From the NCBI GenBank assembly GCA_030425925.1, contig JAUHZO010000002.1, positions 348,117 to 412,116 of the forward strand: a stretch of DNA of 64,000 nucleotides, read 5' to 3'. Below the pieces are notes generated by a model. That model ran no database searches. It was not told where the DNA came from and saw only the letters and a list, made by a program, of their open reading frames with translations. The position numbers were made by a program, and so were the translations under genes. The DNA is from Alphaproteobacteria bacterium. Lineage in GTDB: Bacteria > Pseudomonadota > Alphaproteobacteria > Rhodobacterales > Rhodobacteraceae. This document shows positions 56,244 to 64,000 of this stretch, piece by piece; the stretch's first letter is position 1; each line of letters opens with the position of its first letter.

Positions 56244-57157
56244 TTCTCCGTCAGGGTCAGGCCGCGCACGATATGGCGCTGCATCAGGGCGATCATGGCC
56301 AGCGGGATGACCGAGACCATCAGCGCGCCGGTCATGATGGCGGGGTAATGCGGGATCTGTCCGGGATCGCCGGGGCTGAGCCGCGCGAGGCCCACCACCG
56401 CCGTCTGCATCTCGGGCGTCGAGGCGGCGACCAGCGGCCACAGATAGGAGGTCCAGCCGCCCAGGAACATCAGCACGAAGAGCGCCGCGAAATTGGCGCG
56501 CGACAGCGGGATCAGGATGTCCCACAGGAACCGCATCGGCCCGGCCCCGTCCATCCGCGCGGCCTTGGACAGGTCGGCAGGCAGGGTGCGGAAATACTGG
56601 CGGAAGAGGAACGTGCCCGTGCCATTGGCCAGCAGCGGCGCGGCGAGGCCGAAATAGGTGTTGAGCACCGAGACCTGGAAATTCATCCGATAGCCGGTGA
56701 GCGTCTGCACGATATAGGTGATCCCGAAGAAATCGAGCAGCGCGTTGACCGGCATCATGATGTTGGCCGCCACCTGGTAGGTGGTGATGAAGCGCAGGTC
56801 GAGCGGCATCAGGTTGGTCACCAGGACCATGCCGAACAGGATCCCGCCATAGCGGATGCGGAAATAGACGATGGCAAAGGCAGTGGTGAAGGCGATGCCG
56901 CACTTGATCAAGGCGACCATGGTGGCCACGATGATCGAGTTCAGCAATTGCCTTGGCAATTGCGTGGTTTCCCAGACGATCTGGATGTTCTCCAGCAGGT
57001 AGGTGCCGGGAATGAAGCTGAAGCCGTTCTGCAGGAAGGATTCAAAGCTTTGGGTGGCGGTGACCAGCGTGATGACCAGCGGAAACAGGATGTAGAGCAC
57101 GCCGACGGCAAGGATCACGTTGGCCGTGCGGTCCAGGGATTTGGTGTTCTCTATCAT
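56240..57157 (-). CDS. ugpE: Ugp-type ABC permease, subunit E, second copy
   Basis: 305 aa with six hydrophobic helices; EAA loop SKAARMDGAGPMRFLWDILIPLS near 195 and ending MALMQRHIVRGLTLTEK. It is shorter than the copy at 8742 because it lacks the Thr/Arg-rich N-terminal tail. It lies 4 nt after ugpA. Confidence 0.87.
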
Positions 57158-57161
57158 GGGC

Positions 57162-58052
57162 TTAGCGCTCGTACCGGATCTTGCGTTCGAGGATGAAGAA
57201 CTGCACCGCCGCCAGGCTCAGCACAAAGACCATCAGGATCACCGATTGCGTGGCCGCGCCCGACAGGTCGTAGCCCTTGAAGCCGTCCACATAGATCTTG
57301 TAGACCAGAAGCGTGGTTGCCCCGCCCGGGCCGCCCTGGGTCATGGCGTCGATCAGGCCGAAGGCGGCGGTGACGCTTTCGGTGAACTCCAGCACGAAGA
57401 CAAGGAACAGCTGCGGCAGGACCATGGGGATCTGGATGTCGCGCACGCGGCGCCAGGCGCTGGCCCCGTCCATCGCGGCAGAGTGGTGAAAGCTTTGCGG
57501 CACCGCCTGAAGGCCCGCCAGCAAGATGACGAAATTGAACGGAATCCCGCCCCAGACATGGGCGATGATCAGCATGATGAAGGCGTCGGTGCCGTCGAGC
57601 CCGGGTTGCCAGAGGCCGGGATAGACCTCGTTCAGCGGCGCAAGAATGCCGATGAAAGGGTTGAAAATGAACAGGAACACGACGCCGATGGACGCGCCGG
57701 CGACGGCCTTGGGCCAGACCAGCACGTTGCGCGCCGGATAGGCCAGACGCACGCGGCGGTCGGCGGCCACGGCCAGGATCAGCGGCAGGATCACCGCCAG
57801 CGAGGAGCCGATGAGCATGAAGACGACGGTCCGCCAGGTGGCCTTCCAGAATTCGGCATCGTTCAGCACACGGGCATAGTTCTGCAGGCCCACGAACTCG
57901 GCCCCGCCGCCAAACGGGCGCTCCAGCGACAGCGACCAGAAGAACGCCATGTAGATCGGCACGTAGAAGAACAGGAAGATCAGCAACAATTGCGGCAGCG
58001 CCAGGGCGATGGGCAGCCAGCGGCTGTTGAACTGCGAATTGGTGTCGGCCAT
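57162..58052 (-). CDS. ugpA: Ugp-type ABC permease, subunit A, second copy
   Basis: 296 aa from ATG 58052. Helices begin at WLPIALALPQLLLIFLFFYVPIYMAFFWSLSLERPFGGGAEFVGLQNY, a typical UgpA start; the EAA loop is HHSAAMDGASAWRRVRDIQIPMV. It follows ugpB after a palindromic repeat. Confidence 0.88.
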   Translation of the reverse strand: MADTNSQFNSRWLPIALALPQLLLIFLFFYVPIYMAFFWSLSLERPFGGGAEFVGLQNYARVLNDAEFWKATWRTVVFMLIGSSLAVILPLILAVAADRRVRLAYPARNVLVWPKAVAGASIGVVFLFIFNPFIGILAPLNEVYPGLWQPGLDGTDAFIMLIIAHVWGGIPFNFVILLAGLQAVPQSFHHSAAMDGASAWRRVRDIQIPMVLPQLFLVFVLEFTESVTAAFGLIDAMTQGGPGGATTLLVYKIYVDGFKGYDLSGAATQSVILMVFVLSLAAVQFFILERKIRYER

Positions 58053-58107
58053 GGCGCGGGCTCTTGCAACGGGGTGGACCGGCGGCGGCGGCCGCCGGTC
58101 GTGGCGG

Positions 58108-58133
58108 GTAGGATGGGTGATATCACCCATCCT
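58108..58133. repeat. GTAGG-type palindromic repeat, copy 6
   Basis: GTAGGATGGGTGA-TATCACCCATCCT is a palindrome of 24 bp (58110-58133) in the 91-bp ugpB-ugpA gap. It differs slightly from the other copies (GTAGGA rather than GTAGGG). Confidence 0.75.
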
Positions 58134-58143
58134 GCGCTGCGGG

Positions 58144-59445
58144 TCAGGGCAGCTGGACGCCCTGGTAGGTTTGCTCGAAGCGGCGCAGCAGCTCGTTGCC
58201 GCGGGCCACGGCATTGTCCAGCGCGGCCTGCATGTCCTGCTCGCCGGCAAAGGCCTTCTGCGTCTCTTCCTTGAAGATGTCGCGGAACTGCACGTAGAAG
58301 CCCAGGCGGATGCCGCGGGTGGCATCGGTGCCCGGCTGGTTCAGCGACTCGACGCCCATTTCGGCGGTGGCAAAGACCAGCTCTTCGTTGCGGCCCGAGG
58401 CGACCAGCGTGTTCAGCGCCGACATGGTCACGGGCATGTAACCGGTGGCCTCGGTGAAGGCGATCTGCTGGTCGTCCTGGCGCACGAAGTCGAGGAACGC
58501 CTTGGCGGCCTCGATGGACGCGTCGTCATGGCCCTTCATGACCCAGATCGACGCCCCGCCAATATAGGTGTTCTTGCGCTCGACGCCGTCATACATCGGG
58601 GCCATCGAGATCCGGACGGCTTCGCCAAGCGATTCGAAAGCGGCGCCGTAGGAACCGGTGGACCCTTCCATCATGGCGCATTCGCCGGCATAGAACGCGC
58701 GGGTGTAGTTGCCGGCCTCGGTGTCTTCGGCCAGGCGCACCAGGCCTTCATTGCGCCAGTTCTGCAGGTTCACCATGTGCTGGGCGATGATGCCCTGGTT
58801 GAAGGTGTATTCGGCGTCCAGACCGGTATAGCCGTTGTTGTTCGATGCGATCGGTGCGCCGTGACGGGCCGAGAACTGCTCCAGCACGCGCCAGGGATGG
58901 GCATCGGTCACGAACGGGCAGGCATGGCCGTTGTCCTTGAGCGCCTGGGCGGTCTCGATCACCTGTTCCCAGGTCTCGGGCATTTCGGTCACGCCGGCTT
59001 CGGCCAGTTGGTCCATGTTGGCGTAGAAGATCAGGGTCGAGCCGTTATAGGGCTGCGAGAACAGCTCGCCGGTCGAGGTCTGGTAATAGCCCTTGGCACC
59101 GGTGTTGTAGTCCGACCAGTCGACATCGTCGAACAGGGTGTGGACCGGAACCACGGCGTCGGACAGCATCAGGTCGAGCGTGCCGGCGTCAAAGAACTGG
59201 ATCATCACCGGGTGCTGCTGCGAGCGATAGGCCGCGATGGCCTTCTGCATGCCCGCCTCATAGCCGCCCTGGCCGACGCAGGTGATGGTGTGATCGTCCT
59301 GCGATGCGTTGAACGCTTCGCAATGCGCCTGGATGGCTTCTTCGACGCGGCCGCCGTTGCCGTACCAGAATTCGATGTCCGCGGCAAAGGCCGGCGCGGC
59401 GACGGCCAGCGCAAGCGCGGCGGTCGAGATCGTGTTGAGCTTCAT
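58144..59445 (-). CDS. ugpB: Ugp-type periplasmic solute-binding protein, second copy
   Basis: 433 aa with a Sec signal (MKLNTISTAALALAVAAPAFA, cleavage about residue 21). Mature start ADIEFWYGNGGRVEEAIQAHCEAFNAS. UgpB landmarks are QPYNGSTLIFYAN, NNNGYTGLDAEY, YAGECAMMEGSTGS and GGASIWVMKG. The PYNGSTL variant differs from PFNSSTP of the first copy, so the two may prefer different glycerophosphodiesters. It starts the operon and has a Pho-box-like site upstream. Confidence 0.88.
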   Translation of the reverse strand: MKLNTISTAALALAVAAPAFAADIEFWYGNGGRVEEAIQAHCEAFNASQDDHTITCVGQGGYEAGMQKAIAAYRSQQHPVMIQFFDAGTLDLMLSDAVVPVHTLFDDVDWSDYNTGAKGYYQTSTGELFSQPYNGSTLIFYANMDQLAEAGVTEMPETWEQVIETAQALKDNGHACPFVTDAHPWRVLEQFSARHGAPIASNNNGYTGLDAEYTFNQGIIAQHMVNLQNWRNEGLVRLAEDTEAGNYTRAFYAGECAMMEGSTGSYGAAFESLGEAVRISMAPMYDGVERKNTYIGGASIWVMKGHDDASIEAAKAFLDFVRQDDQQIAFTEATGYMPVTMSALNTLVASGRNEELVFATAEMGVESLNQPGTDATRGIRLGFYVQFRDIFKEETQKAFAGEQDMQAALDNAVARGNELLRRFEQTYQGVQLP

Positions 59446-59498
59446 GGAAACCTCCCGGGGAGTTTGGAATGGGGCTGGACTGGATGTCCGGAGTCCTT

Positions 59499-59530
59499 GT
59501 TACACGCAAAGTGTGACAACGCTGTAACAA
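59499..59530. promoter_or_regulatory. Overlapping dyad and Pho-box-like direct repeat
   Basis: Two patterns overlap in the 129-bp gap between ugpB and the divergent ROK gene. A dyad, GTTACAC-gcaaa-GTGTGAC (59499-59517), could bind the ROK regulator. On the minus strand TTGTTAC-AGCG-TTGTCAC (59513-59530) is an 11-bp-spaced direct repeat matching the PhoB box well in the second half. Both could control the ugp operon. Confidence 0.5.
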
Positions 59531-59574
59531 CGCTGCGCTCTGGTCAAGGCCCGCCGCATTGCTAGAGTGCCCGC

Positions 59575-60741
59575 ATGACGCAACAGGCCTATGACCCCCA
59601 TGCCCTGATCGCCCCCCGCTTTCGGCGCGATGCCGCGGGCGGCGGTGCCGTTGTCTCGGCCAATGAACGCCAGGTGCTGGCACAGGTCTGGCATCGCCCG
59701 GGCACCACGCGCACCGCGCTGCAGAGGCGGCTGGACCTGACCCAGCAATCCGTGCACCGCATCATCGCGGCGCTGGAAAGCCGCGGGCTGATGCGCCTGG
59801 GGGACCTGCAACCGCCTGAATTCAAGGGCAAACCCAGCCCGCTTCTGGAACTGAATCCGCGGCATGCCTGCACCGTCGGCATCTCGGTCAATACCGACAG
59901 TGCGGGGATCGTATGCATGGATTTTGCTGGCGGTTTCGCCGTCGAGGCGCTGTCCATCGACCGGCTGAGCATGGACGAGGCGCTGACCGCCATCGAGACC
60001 TGCATGGACGCGCTCTTGTCCGCGGGTGGCTGGCGGCGGGAAGAGCTGTTCGGCATCGGATTTGCGATTGCCGGATTCGTCGTCGACGGCACCCGCTACA
60101 ACGCGCCGGAACCGCTTTCGGAATGGTCGGCGGTAGAACTGGGCCCGCTTCTGGCGGCGCGATTCGGAGCACCGGTCTGGACCGAGAATGGCGCCAACAC
60201 CGGTGCCCTGTGCGAACGGATGCTGGGGGTGGGGCGCGAGGTGGAGAACTTTGTCTACCTGTCGTTCAACTACGGCTTTGGCGGCGGCATCGTGCTGAAT
60301 GGCGAACTGATCCGCGGTGGCCATGGCAATGCGGGCGAGCTTTCGGGCATGTTCGACAACACCGAATCCGCGCATCGTCCGCGCCTGCGTTCGCTGCTCG
60401 AAATGCTCCAGGCCGAAGGTGTGCCGGTCTATACCATCGCCGATCTGTCGCAGCGGTTCGACATGGGCTGGCCCGGCGTGTCGCAATGGCTGGACCGGGT
60501 GGCGCGGCACCACAGCCGGGTGATCAACGTGCTGGCGGCCACCGTCGATCCCGAGGTCGTGGTCTTTGGCGGGCAGATCCCGCCCCCGCTGGCCGAGGCG
60601 CTGATCGCCCGGACCGAGTTCTACAACCGCTCTCGCCACGGGATTTATCGCAAGATGCCAAGGCTTTGCGTCTCGGACATCCGGGGCGAGACCGCGGCCA
60701 TCGGCGCCGCGACCCTGCCGTTGAAGGAAGTGTTCTTCTGA
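59575..60741 (+). CDS. ROK family transcriptional regulator
   Basis: 388 aa from ATG 59575. Winged helix (about 28-78): NERQVLAQVWHRPGTTRTALQRRLDLTQQSVHRIIAAL. ROK domain: TENGANTGALCERM, YLSFNYGFGGGIVLNGELIRGGHGNAGELS, VVVFGGQIPPPLAEAL. The zinc Cys cluster is not present. It is divergent from the second ugp operon and likely regulates it, perhaps sensing an imported polyol or its phosphate. Confidence 0.85.
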   Translation: MTQQAYDPHALIAPRFRRDAAGGGAVVSANERQVLAQVWHRPGTTRTALQRRLDLTQQSVHRIIAALESRGLMRLGDLQPPEFKGKPSPLLELNPRHACTVGISVNTDSAGIVCMDFAGGFAVEALSIDRLSMDEALTAIETCMDALLSAGGWRREELFGIGFAIAGFVVDGTRYNAPEPLSEWSAVELGPLLAARFGAPVWTENGANTGALCERMLGVGREVENFVYLSFNYGFGGGIVLNGELIRGGHGNAGELSGMFDNTESAHRPRLRSLLEMLQAEGVPVYTIADLSQRFDMGWPGVSQWLDRVARHHSRVINVLAATVDPEVVVFGGQIPPPLAEALIARTEFYNRSRHGIYRKMPRLCVSDIRGETAAIGAATLPLKEVFF

Positions 60742-60748
60742 AGGAAAC

Positions 60749-60825
<77 letters not shown>

Positions 60826-60919
60826 GGACCGTGGGCGGGGGATAAGGAAGGGGGGGCGAGGCGTCAAGCGGAAAGTCGCAGAGACCGTCAGGCAATGCGC
60901 GCTCGCGGTGTCGGCAGCT

Positions 60920-61279
60920 TTACCCTTCTCGCCTTGAGGGCGGCCACAGCAGGGACTCGAGCGTGTAGACAAGGATCGCAAGGCCAACCGCCCCCGCCAC
61001 TGCCACACCTAGCAGGACGATCACGTCGATTGGCCCGCCGATATCGGCAAAGCCCGACCGCGTCATCGCCTGCACGAACAGCACGGCGGCCACGGCCCCC
61101 ACGGGCATCGACAGCTGTGCCCACAGGAACTTGCGCCAACTGACGCTGCGGTCGCGGATCAACACGTAGAGATAGCCCAGCGTGACCACCGCGGCGACCA
61201 CGACCATCAGCCAGAATAGGCCGCGGCCAAAGACCTCTTCGAAGACGGCGATCAGGGTTTCGAATGTCAGTTCTTTCAT
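60920..61279 (-). CDS. Small inner-membrane protein (DUF5368-like), SQR partner
   Basis: 119 aa from ATG 61279, 10 nt after the SQR stop. Three hydrophobic helices (about 22-43, 58-75 and 85-108) are separated by short charged loops. The N-terminus KELTFETLIAVFEEVFGRGLFWLMV resembles the DUF5368 family of roseobacters, though that name is from memory. Co-transcription with a Tat-exported SQR-like flavoprotein suggests a membrane anchor or electron-transfer helper. No cofactor motif is visible. Confidence 0.65.
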   Translation of the reverse strand: MKELTFETLIAVFEEVFGRGLFWLMVVVAAVVTLGYLYVLIRDRSVSWRKFLWAQLSMPVGAVAAVLFVQAMTRSGFADIGGPIDVIVLLGVAVAGAVGLAILVYTLESLLWPPSRREG

Positions 61280-61289
61280 CGCAGCCTCC

Positions 61290-62609
61290 TCAGGCCTTGC
61301 CACGCAGCATCGCGTTGTAGGTGGCCTTCAGCGCCACCTCCTTCATCAGCCAGCTGATCCACAACTCCTCCAGCGGGGCGATCACGCCGGGGAAGCTGGG
61401 AACGAGGTTGTTGTTGTAGTCGAATTCGATCAGCATGGCGCGACCGACGCGGGTGATCAGGGGGCAGGAAGTGTAGCCGTCATAGGCGGCATCCGTCGTG
61501 TCGCCCGCGATCTGCGCGACAAGGTGTTCCTCGACCACCGGAACCTGCCACTTGACGCTGGCCGCGGTCTTGCCCTTGGGCACGCCCGCGATGTCGCCGA
61601 GGGCAAAGACCTCGGGATAGCGGGTGTGGCGCAGGGTCTTGGGGTCAACCTCGACCCAGCCCTGATCGGTCCATTTCGTCTCCCAGCTCAGGCCCGACTG
61701 GCGGATGACCTCGGGCGCGCGCTGTGGCGGGATCACATGGATGTAGTCATAGTCGCGTTCGTGGTCGATGCCGTCGGCGTCGACAAAGGTCGCGCGCCTT
61801 GCGCCCGGGTCGATGGCCCGCAGCGTGTGCGTCATCGCCGTGTCGATGCCGCGCTCGCCGAACAGCATGCGCACCTTTTCCGCCACGATGGGGACACCGA
61901 AAAGCGACCCTTGCGGCGCGGCATAGAGGAAGGCGGCCTTGCCGCGGCTGCCTGCCTTGCGCGCCAGATCGTCCAGCAGGAACGTGTGCTTGAGCGGCGC
62001 GCCCGCGCATTTCATTTCGGTCGCGGGGCGGGTGAAGATGCCGGTGCCGCCTTCTTCGACAAAGCGCGACGCGGCGGCCCAGGTTCTGGCCGCATCCTCC
62101 GGGCCGCCATACAGCACACCGATACCGTTCTGACCGACCAGATCACGCGAAAACCCCTCGATCCCGGCATGATCCAGCACAAGGCCGGTGGCGACGATCA
62201 GGAAATCATACCCCAGCACCTCACCGCCTTGCAGGGCGACTGTTCTCACTTCGGGGTCGATGGCCGCGGCCCAGTCGGATTTCAGCGTGACGCCGCGCGG
62301 CAACCAGTCTGTCGTCCGGCTGACGGAATAGCTCGCTGGCTTCAGCCCCGCGGCAATGAGGGAAAAGCCGGGCTGATACCAATGCTCGGCCCGACCGTCG
62401 ACCAATGTGATCTGCGCGCCGTCCAGCCGGTCGACCAGCCGGTTTGCCAGTGCCGTGCCCGCGGCACCCGCACCCAGGATCACGATCCGCGCCGAAGTGG
62501 TTACCTGAGCCTGTGCCTTGTCCGCCGCGCCGGCCAGCGCGAGCGCCCCGGCCCCCCCTGCCAACGCTAGAAACCCCCGGCGTCCGAGGGTGAACGTGAT
62601 GTCCGACAT
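61290..62609 (-). CDS. Sulfide:quinone oxidoreductase-like flavoprotein, Tat-exported
   Basis: 439 aa. A Tat motif LGRRGFLALAGGAGALALAG (residues 9-28) with AQA cleavage predicts export. FAD fold: RIVILGAGAAGTALANRL (about 41), ATGLVLDH, and GDIAGVPKGKTAASVKWQVPVV near the end. Redox cysteines C201 (EMKCAGAP) and C382 (YTSCPLI) match the conserved pair of SQR/flavocytochrome c sulfide dehydrogenases. It likely oxidises sulfide or polysulfide in the periplasm and passes electrons to quinone. An adjacent small membrane protein is encoded downstream. Confidence 0.85.
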   Translation of the reverse strand: MSDITFTLGRRGFLALAGGAGALALAGAADKAQAQVTTSARIVILGAGAAGTALANRLVDRLDGAQITLVDGRAEHWYQPGFSLIAAGLKPASYSVSRTTDWLPRGVTLKSDWAAAIDPEVRTVALQGGEVLGYDFLIVATGLVLDHAGIEGFSRDLVGQNGIGVLYGGPEDAARTWAAASRFVEEGGTGIFTRPATEMKCAGAPLKHTFLLDDLARKAGSRGKAAFLYAAPQGSLFGVPIVAEKVRMLFGERGIDTAMTHTLRAIDPGARRATFVDADGIDHERDYDYIHVIPPQRAPEVIRQSGLSWETKWTDQGWVEVDPKTLRHTRYPEVFALGDIAGVPKGKTAASVKWQVPVVEEHLVAQIAGDTTDAAYDGYTSCPLITRVGRAMLIEFDYNNNLVPSFPGVIAPLEELWISWLMKEVALKATYNAMLRGKA

Positions 62610-62618
62610 GCTGTTCCT

Positions 62619-62639
62619 CCGCTACATATAGCGGATATG
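62619..62639. promoter_or_regulatory. Overlapping dyads at the SQR ribosome site
   Basis: CCGCTA-cata-TAGCGG (62619-62634) and CATAT-agcgg-ATATG (62625-62639) overlap 10-30 nt before the SQR start, covering the GGAGG site. A repressor of the ArsR type (SqrR/BigR) that controls SQR genes in related bacteria could bind here, or the fold could affect translation. Confidence 0.4.
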
Positions 62640-62693
62640 GAATGCTTTGGGATGCCGGGCGTTGACGCAGATCAAATACCTGCATACCGGGCT

Positions 62694-62728
62694 GACCTTT
62701 CCGGTGGCTCCGGGCCGCCGGAAAGGTC
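62694..62728. terminator. Hairpin between methyltransferase and SQR genes
   Basis: A perfect 11-bp stem (gacctttccgg at 62694-62704 with its complement at 62718-62728) and a 13-nt loop. It lies 42 nt after the methyltransferase stop and upstream of SQR, so it may end the methyltransferase transcript. Confidence 0.6.
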
Positions 62729-62769
62729 ATGGCACGATCCTGTCGTTCAGGTGGGGGGACGATCCCGCG

Positions 62770-63878
62770 TCACAGGTCCAGCATGCCTTGCGCGGCCGAG
62801 TTGTGCTCTACCGCAGCCTTCTTGAAGCCGGAGCCGTGGCGCAGGGGCGTGTCCACGGCGCGGGGGCCGCGCTCCATCGCTTCTTCTATGGTGACGATCT
62901 GCAAACGCGGGACAGGGTCGAATCCTTCGACCTGAAAGGTGCCCGCCTGCGCGGCCCAGTCGCGCATGGGTTTCGTGGGGGGCGTCAGCGTCAGCAGGAT
63001 GCCGATCTGCGCCTTGCGGTCCTTGGTCACGGCATCGAGTGAGCGGACCATCTCGACGCCGACGTTCTTGCCGCCTTTCACGCTGACAATCGCGGTGTGC
63101 TCTTTGCCCGCGCCAAAGCGGAAGAGGCCATCCACCCCGCCATCGGCACCTTTCTTGCCGCCGCCTTGCGGATAGGCCTTGATGAGCCCGCAGGCCCATT
63201 TTTCGAATTCCTTTTTCGTCTTGTCGTCGCGGTCAAAGAAATCCCGCGCGCCCTGAATGTCTTGCGGGACGCCATGCACGGTGAACCGCGCCTGCCCTTC
63301 GAAAGCGTCGTACAGGCGGGTTTCAATCAGGTTCACCGCCAGATGGGTGATGTCGATCCCGATCCAGCGCCGGTCAAGCTTTTGCGCCGCATGGACCGTG
63401 GTGCCGCAGCCGCAGAACGGATCCAGCACCAGATCGCCGGGATTGGAGGAGGCGTTCACGATGCGTTCGAGCAGGGCGACCGGTTTCTGGGTGGGGTAGC
63501 CGAGGCGTTCCTGGGCGCGAGAGTTGATTGGAGGGATGTCGGTCCAAACGTCTGATATTGGGATACCCTCTTGTTCATCCAAAAACCGTTTCATTTGAGG
63601 GACACGACCCGGCGCCGATTGCACAACAATTCCTTCATCATAGGCTTTTTGCATGCGTTCCCGCGTCCAACGCCAAACTCTAGTGACACCTAAGAACTCG
63701 TAAGTCAGGTTGGGTCGGTTGGGATTTGGGTTGATAAGGCTGTCTAGACGATAGAGGCGTCCATCTTCGTCTGTGTAACGATACTTATTCGCGGTCTTAG
63801 TAGGCAAAGCGGATGCATCGTATGGAATGTAAAGTCCATCTTGCCGCCAAGTATACTCGTCAGACTTTGGATAGCTTA
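62770..63878 (-). pseudogene. Site-specific DNA methyltransferase fused to Mrr-like nuclease, 5' end cut off by an IS
   Basis: About 369 residues of the C-terminal part remain. TYEFLGVTRVWRWT, YPTQKPVALLERIV and the SAM motif VLDPFCGCGTT followed by RRWIGIDI show a beta-class N4-cytosine/N6-adenine methyltransferase. The DPPY/SPPY catalytic motif would lie in the missing N-terminal half. From about residue 215 of the remnant a second domain, GADGGVDGLFRF then TAIVSVKGGKNVGVEMVRSLDAV, resembles Mrr-like PD-(D/E)xK nucleases. The frame continues through SDEYTWRQDGLYIPYDAS to an IS end at 63879, where a stop (TGA, about 63889-63891) follows. GC content drops in 63550-63880, suggesting transfer. 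Confidence 0.78.
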
Positions 63879-64000
63879 GGGTCCAGACTCATTGTCGGTC
63901 AAAGCCAGAAGATGACCGCTGCGGCGAGCGCGATGGCTGACAGGAAGACCTTCGGGCATCTGTCGTAGCGGGTGGCGATGCGCCGCCAGTCCTTCAATCG
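63879..64000 (-). mobile_element. IS5-family-like insertion sequence, end fragment
   Basis: The IS end begins GGGTCCAGACTC at 63879 directly after TTA, which could be a TNA-type target. The next frame encodes the C-terminus of an IS5-type transposase. Only this end of the element is in the window, so the other inverted repeat and the target duplication cannot be confirmed. Confidence 0.7.
63899..64000 (-). CDS. IS5-family-like transposase, C-terminal 33 residues
   Basis: The frame runs from the window edge to a TGA at 63899-63901. It reads DWRRIATRYDRCPKVFLSA then ALAAAVIFWL, a tail commonly seen in split or fused IS5-family DDE transposases of alphaproteobacteria. The catalytic DDE residues are outside the window. 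Confidence 0.75.
   Translation of the reverse strand, partial: RLKDWRRIATRYDRCPKVFLSAIALAAAVIFWL

Overview
The window is a GC-rich alphaproteobacterial chromosome segment. It most likely comes from the Rhodobacteraceae (Roseobacter group): it has several complete ABC uptake operons per 10 kb, a sugar-acid ALDH/IlvD-Edd set, RTX and LuxR genes, and TTG/GTG starts preceded by strong GGAG-type sites. No species call is made from sequence alone. The content is almost entirely accessory nutrient uptake and catabolism, with little core machinery (one tRNA-Met and a TrmO-like protein).

Layout. 1-239 is the end of a thioesterase gene. 355-6721 (minus) is a sugar-acid oxidation set (semialdehyde dehydrogenase, RraA-like protein, IlvD/Edd dehydratase, shikimate-dehydrogenase-like enzyme) plus an MFS exporter. 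6727-12081 (minus) is a first ugpBAEC glycerol-3-phosphate-type ABC operon with an EEP phosphatase, preceded by a metallophosphoesterase/TIM-barrel pair (12314-13947). 14118-16419 holds a RidA protein, a membrane-anchored degenerate receiver and a divergent LuxR-type response regulator. 16462-22469 is an Fe3+/aminoethylphosphonate-type ABC operon with a TIM-barrel enzyme and a divergent ROK repressor. 22524-26828 is an RTX surface protein and a LuxR solo. 27503-34286 is a branched-chain-amino-acid-type ABC operon, an orphan Lrp ligand domain and a Tat-exported GMC oxidoreductase. 34431-46265 is a galactoside island (ABC importer, alpha- and beta-galactosidases, De Ley-Doudoroff enzymes, IclR regulator). 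46307-52760 contains TrmO, a malonyl-CoA-synthetase-like ligase and a hybrid histidine kinase system. 52764-60741 is a second ugpBAEC operon with GDPD, a 2H phosphoesterase, an inositol-monophosphatase-family enzyme and a ROK regulator. 60749-62609 carries tRNA-Met and an SQR-like flavoprotein with a small membrane partner. 62770-64000 is a fused DNA methyltransferase/nuclease gene cut by an IS element.

How it works together. The two ugp operons and their phosphodiesterases, with Pho-box-like sites upstream of both, read as a phosphodiester/phosphate scavenging network. The galactoside island would import galactosides, release galactose inside the cell and oxidise it to pyruvate and glyceraldehyde-3-phosphate. 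The galactonate dehydratase is missing from the island, and the IlvD/Edd enzyme at 2707-4437 is a candidate for that step.

The strongest unusual signals are these: a four-fold 33-bp in-frame repeat inserted just before the nucleophile of the GH42 beta-galactosidase; a strong hairpin immediately after the solute-binding-protein gene in all five ABC operons, four of them from one GTAGG-type palindrome family; the GDPD/2H/IMPase triad in the second ugp operon; a membrane-tethered pseudo-receiver; and the IS-disrupted methyltransferase-nuclease fusion.
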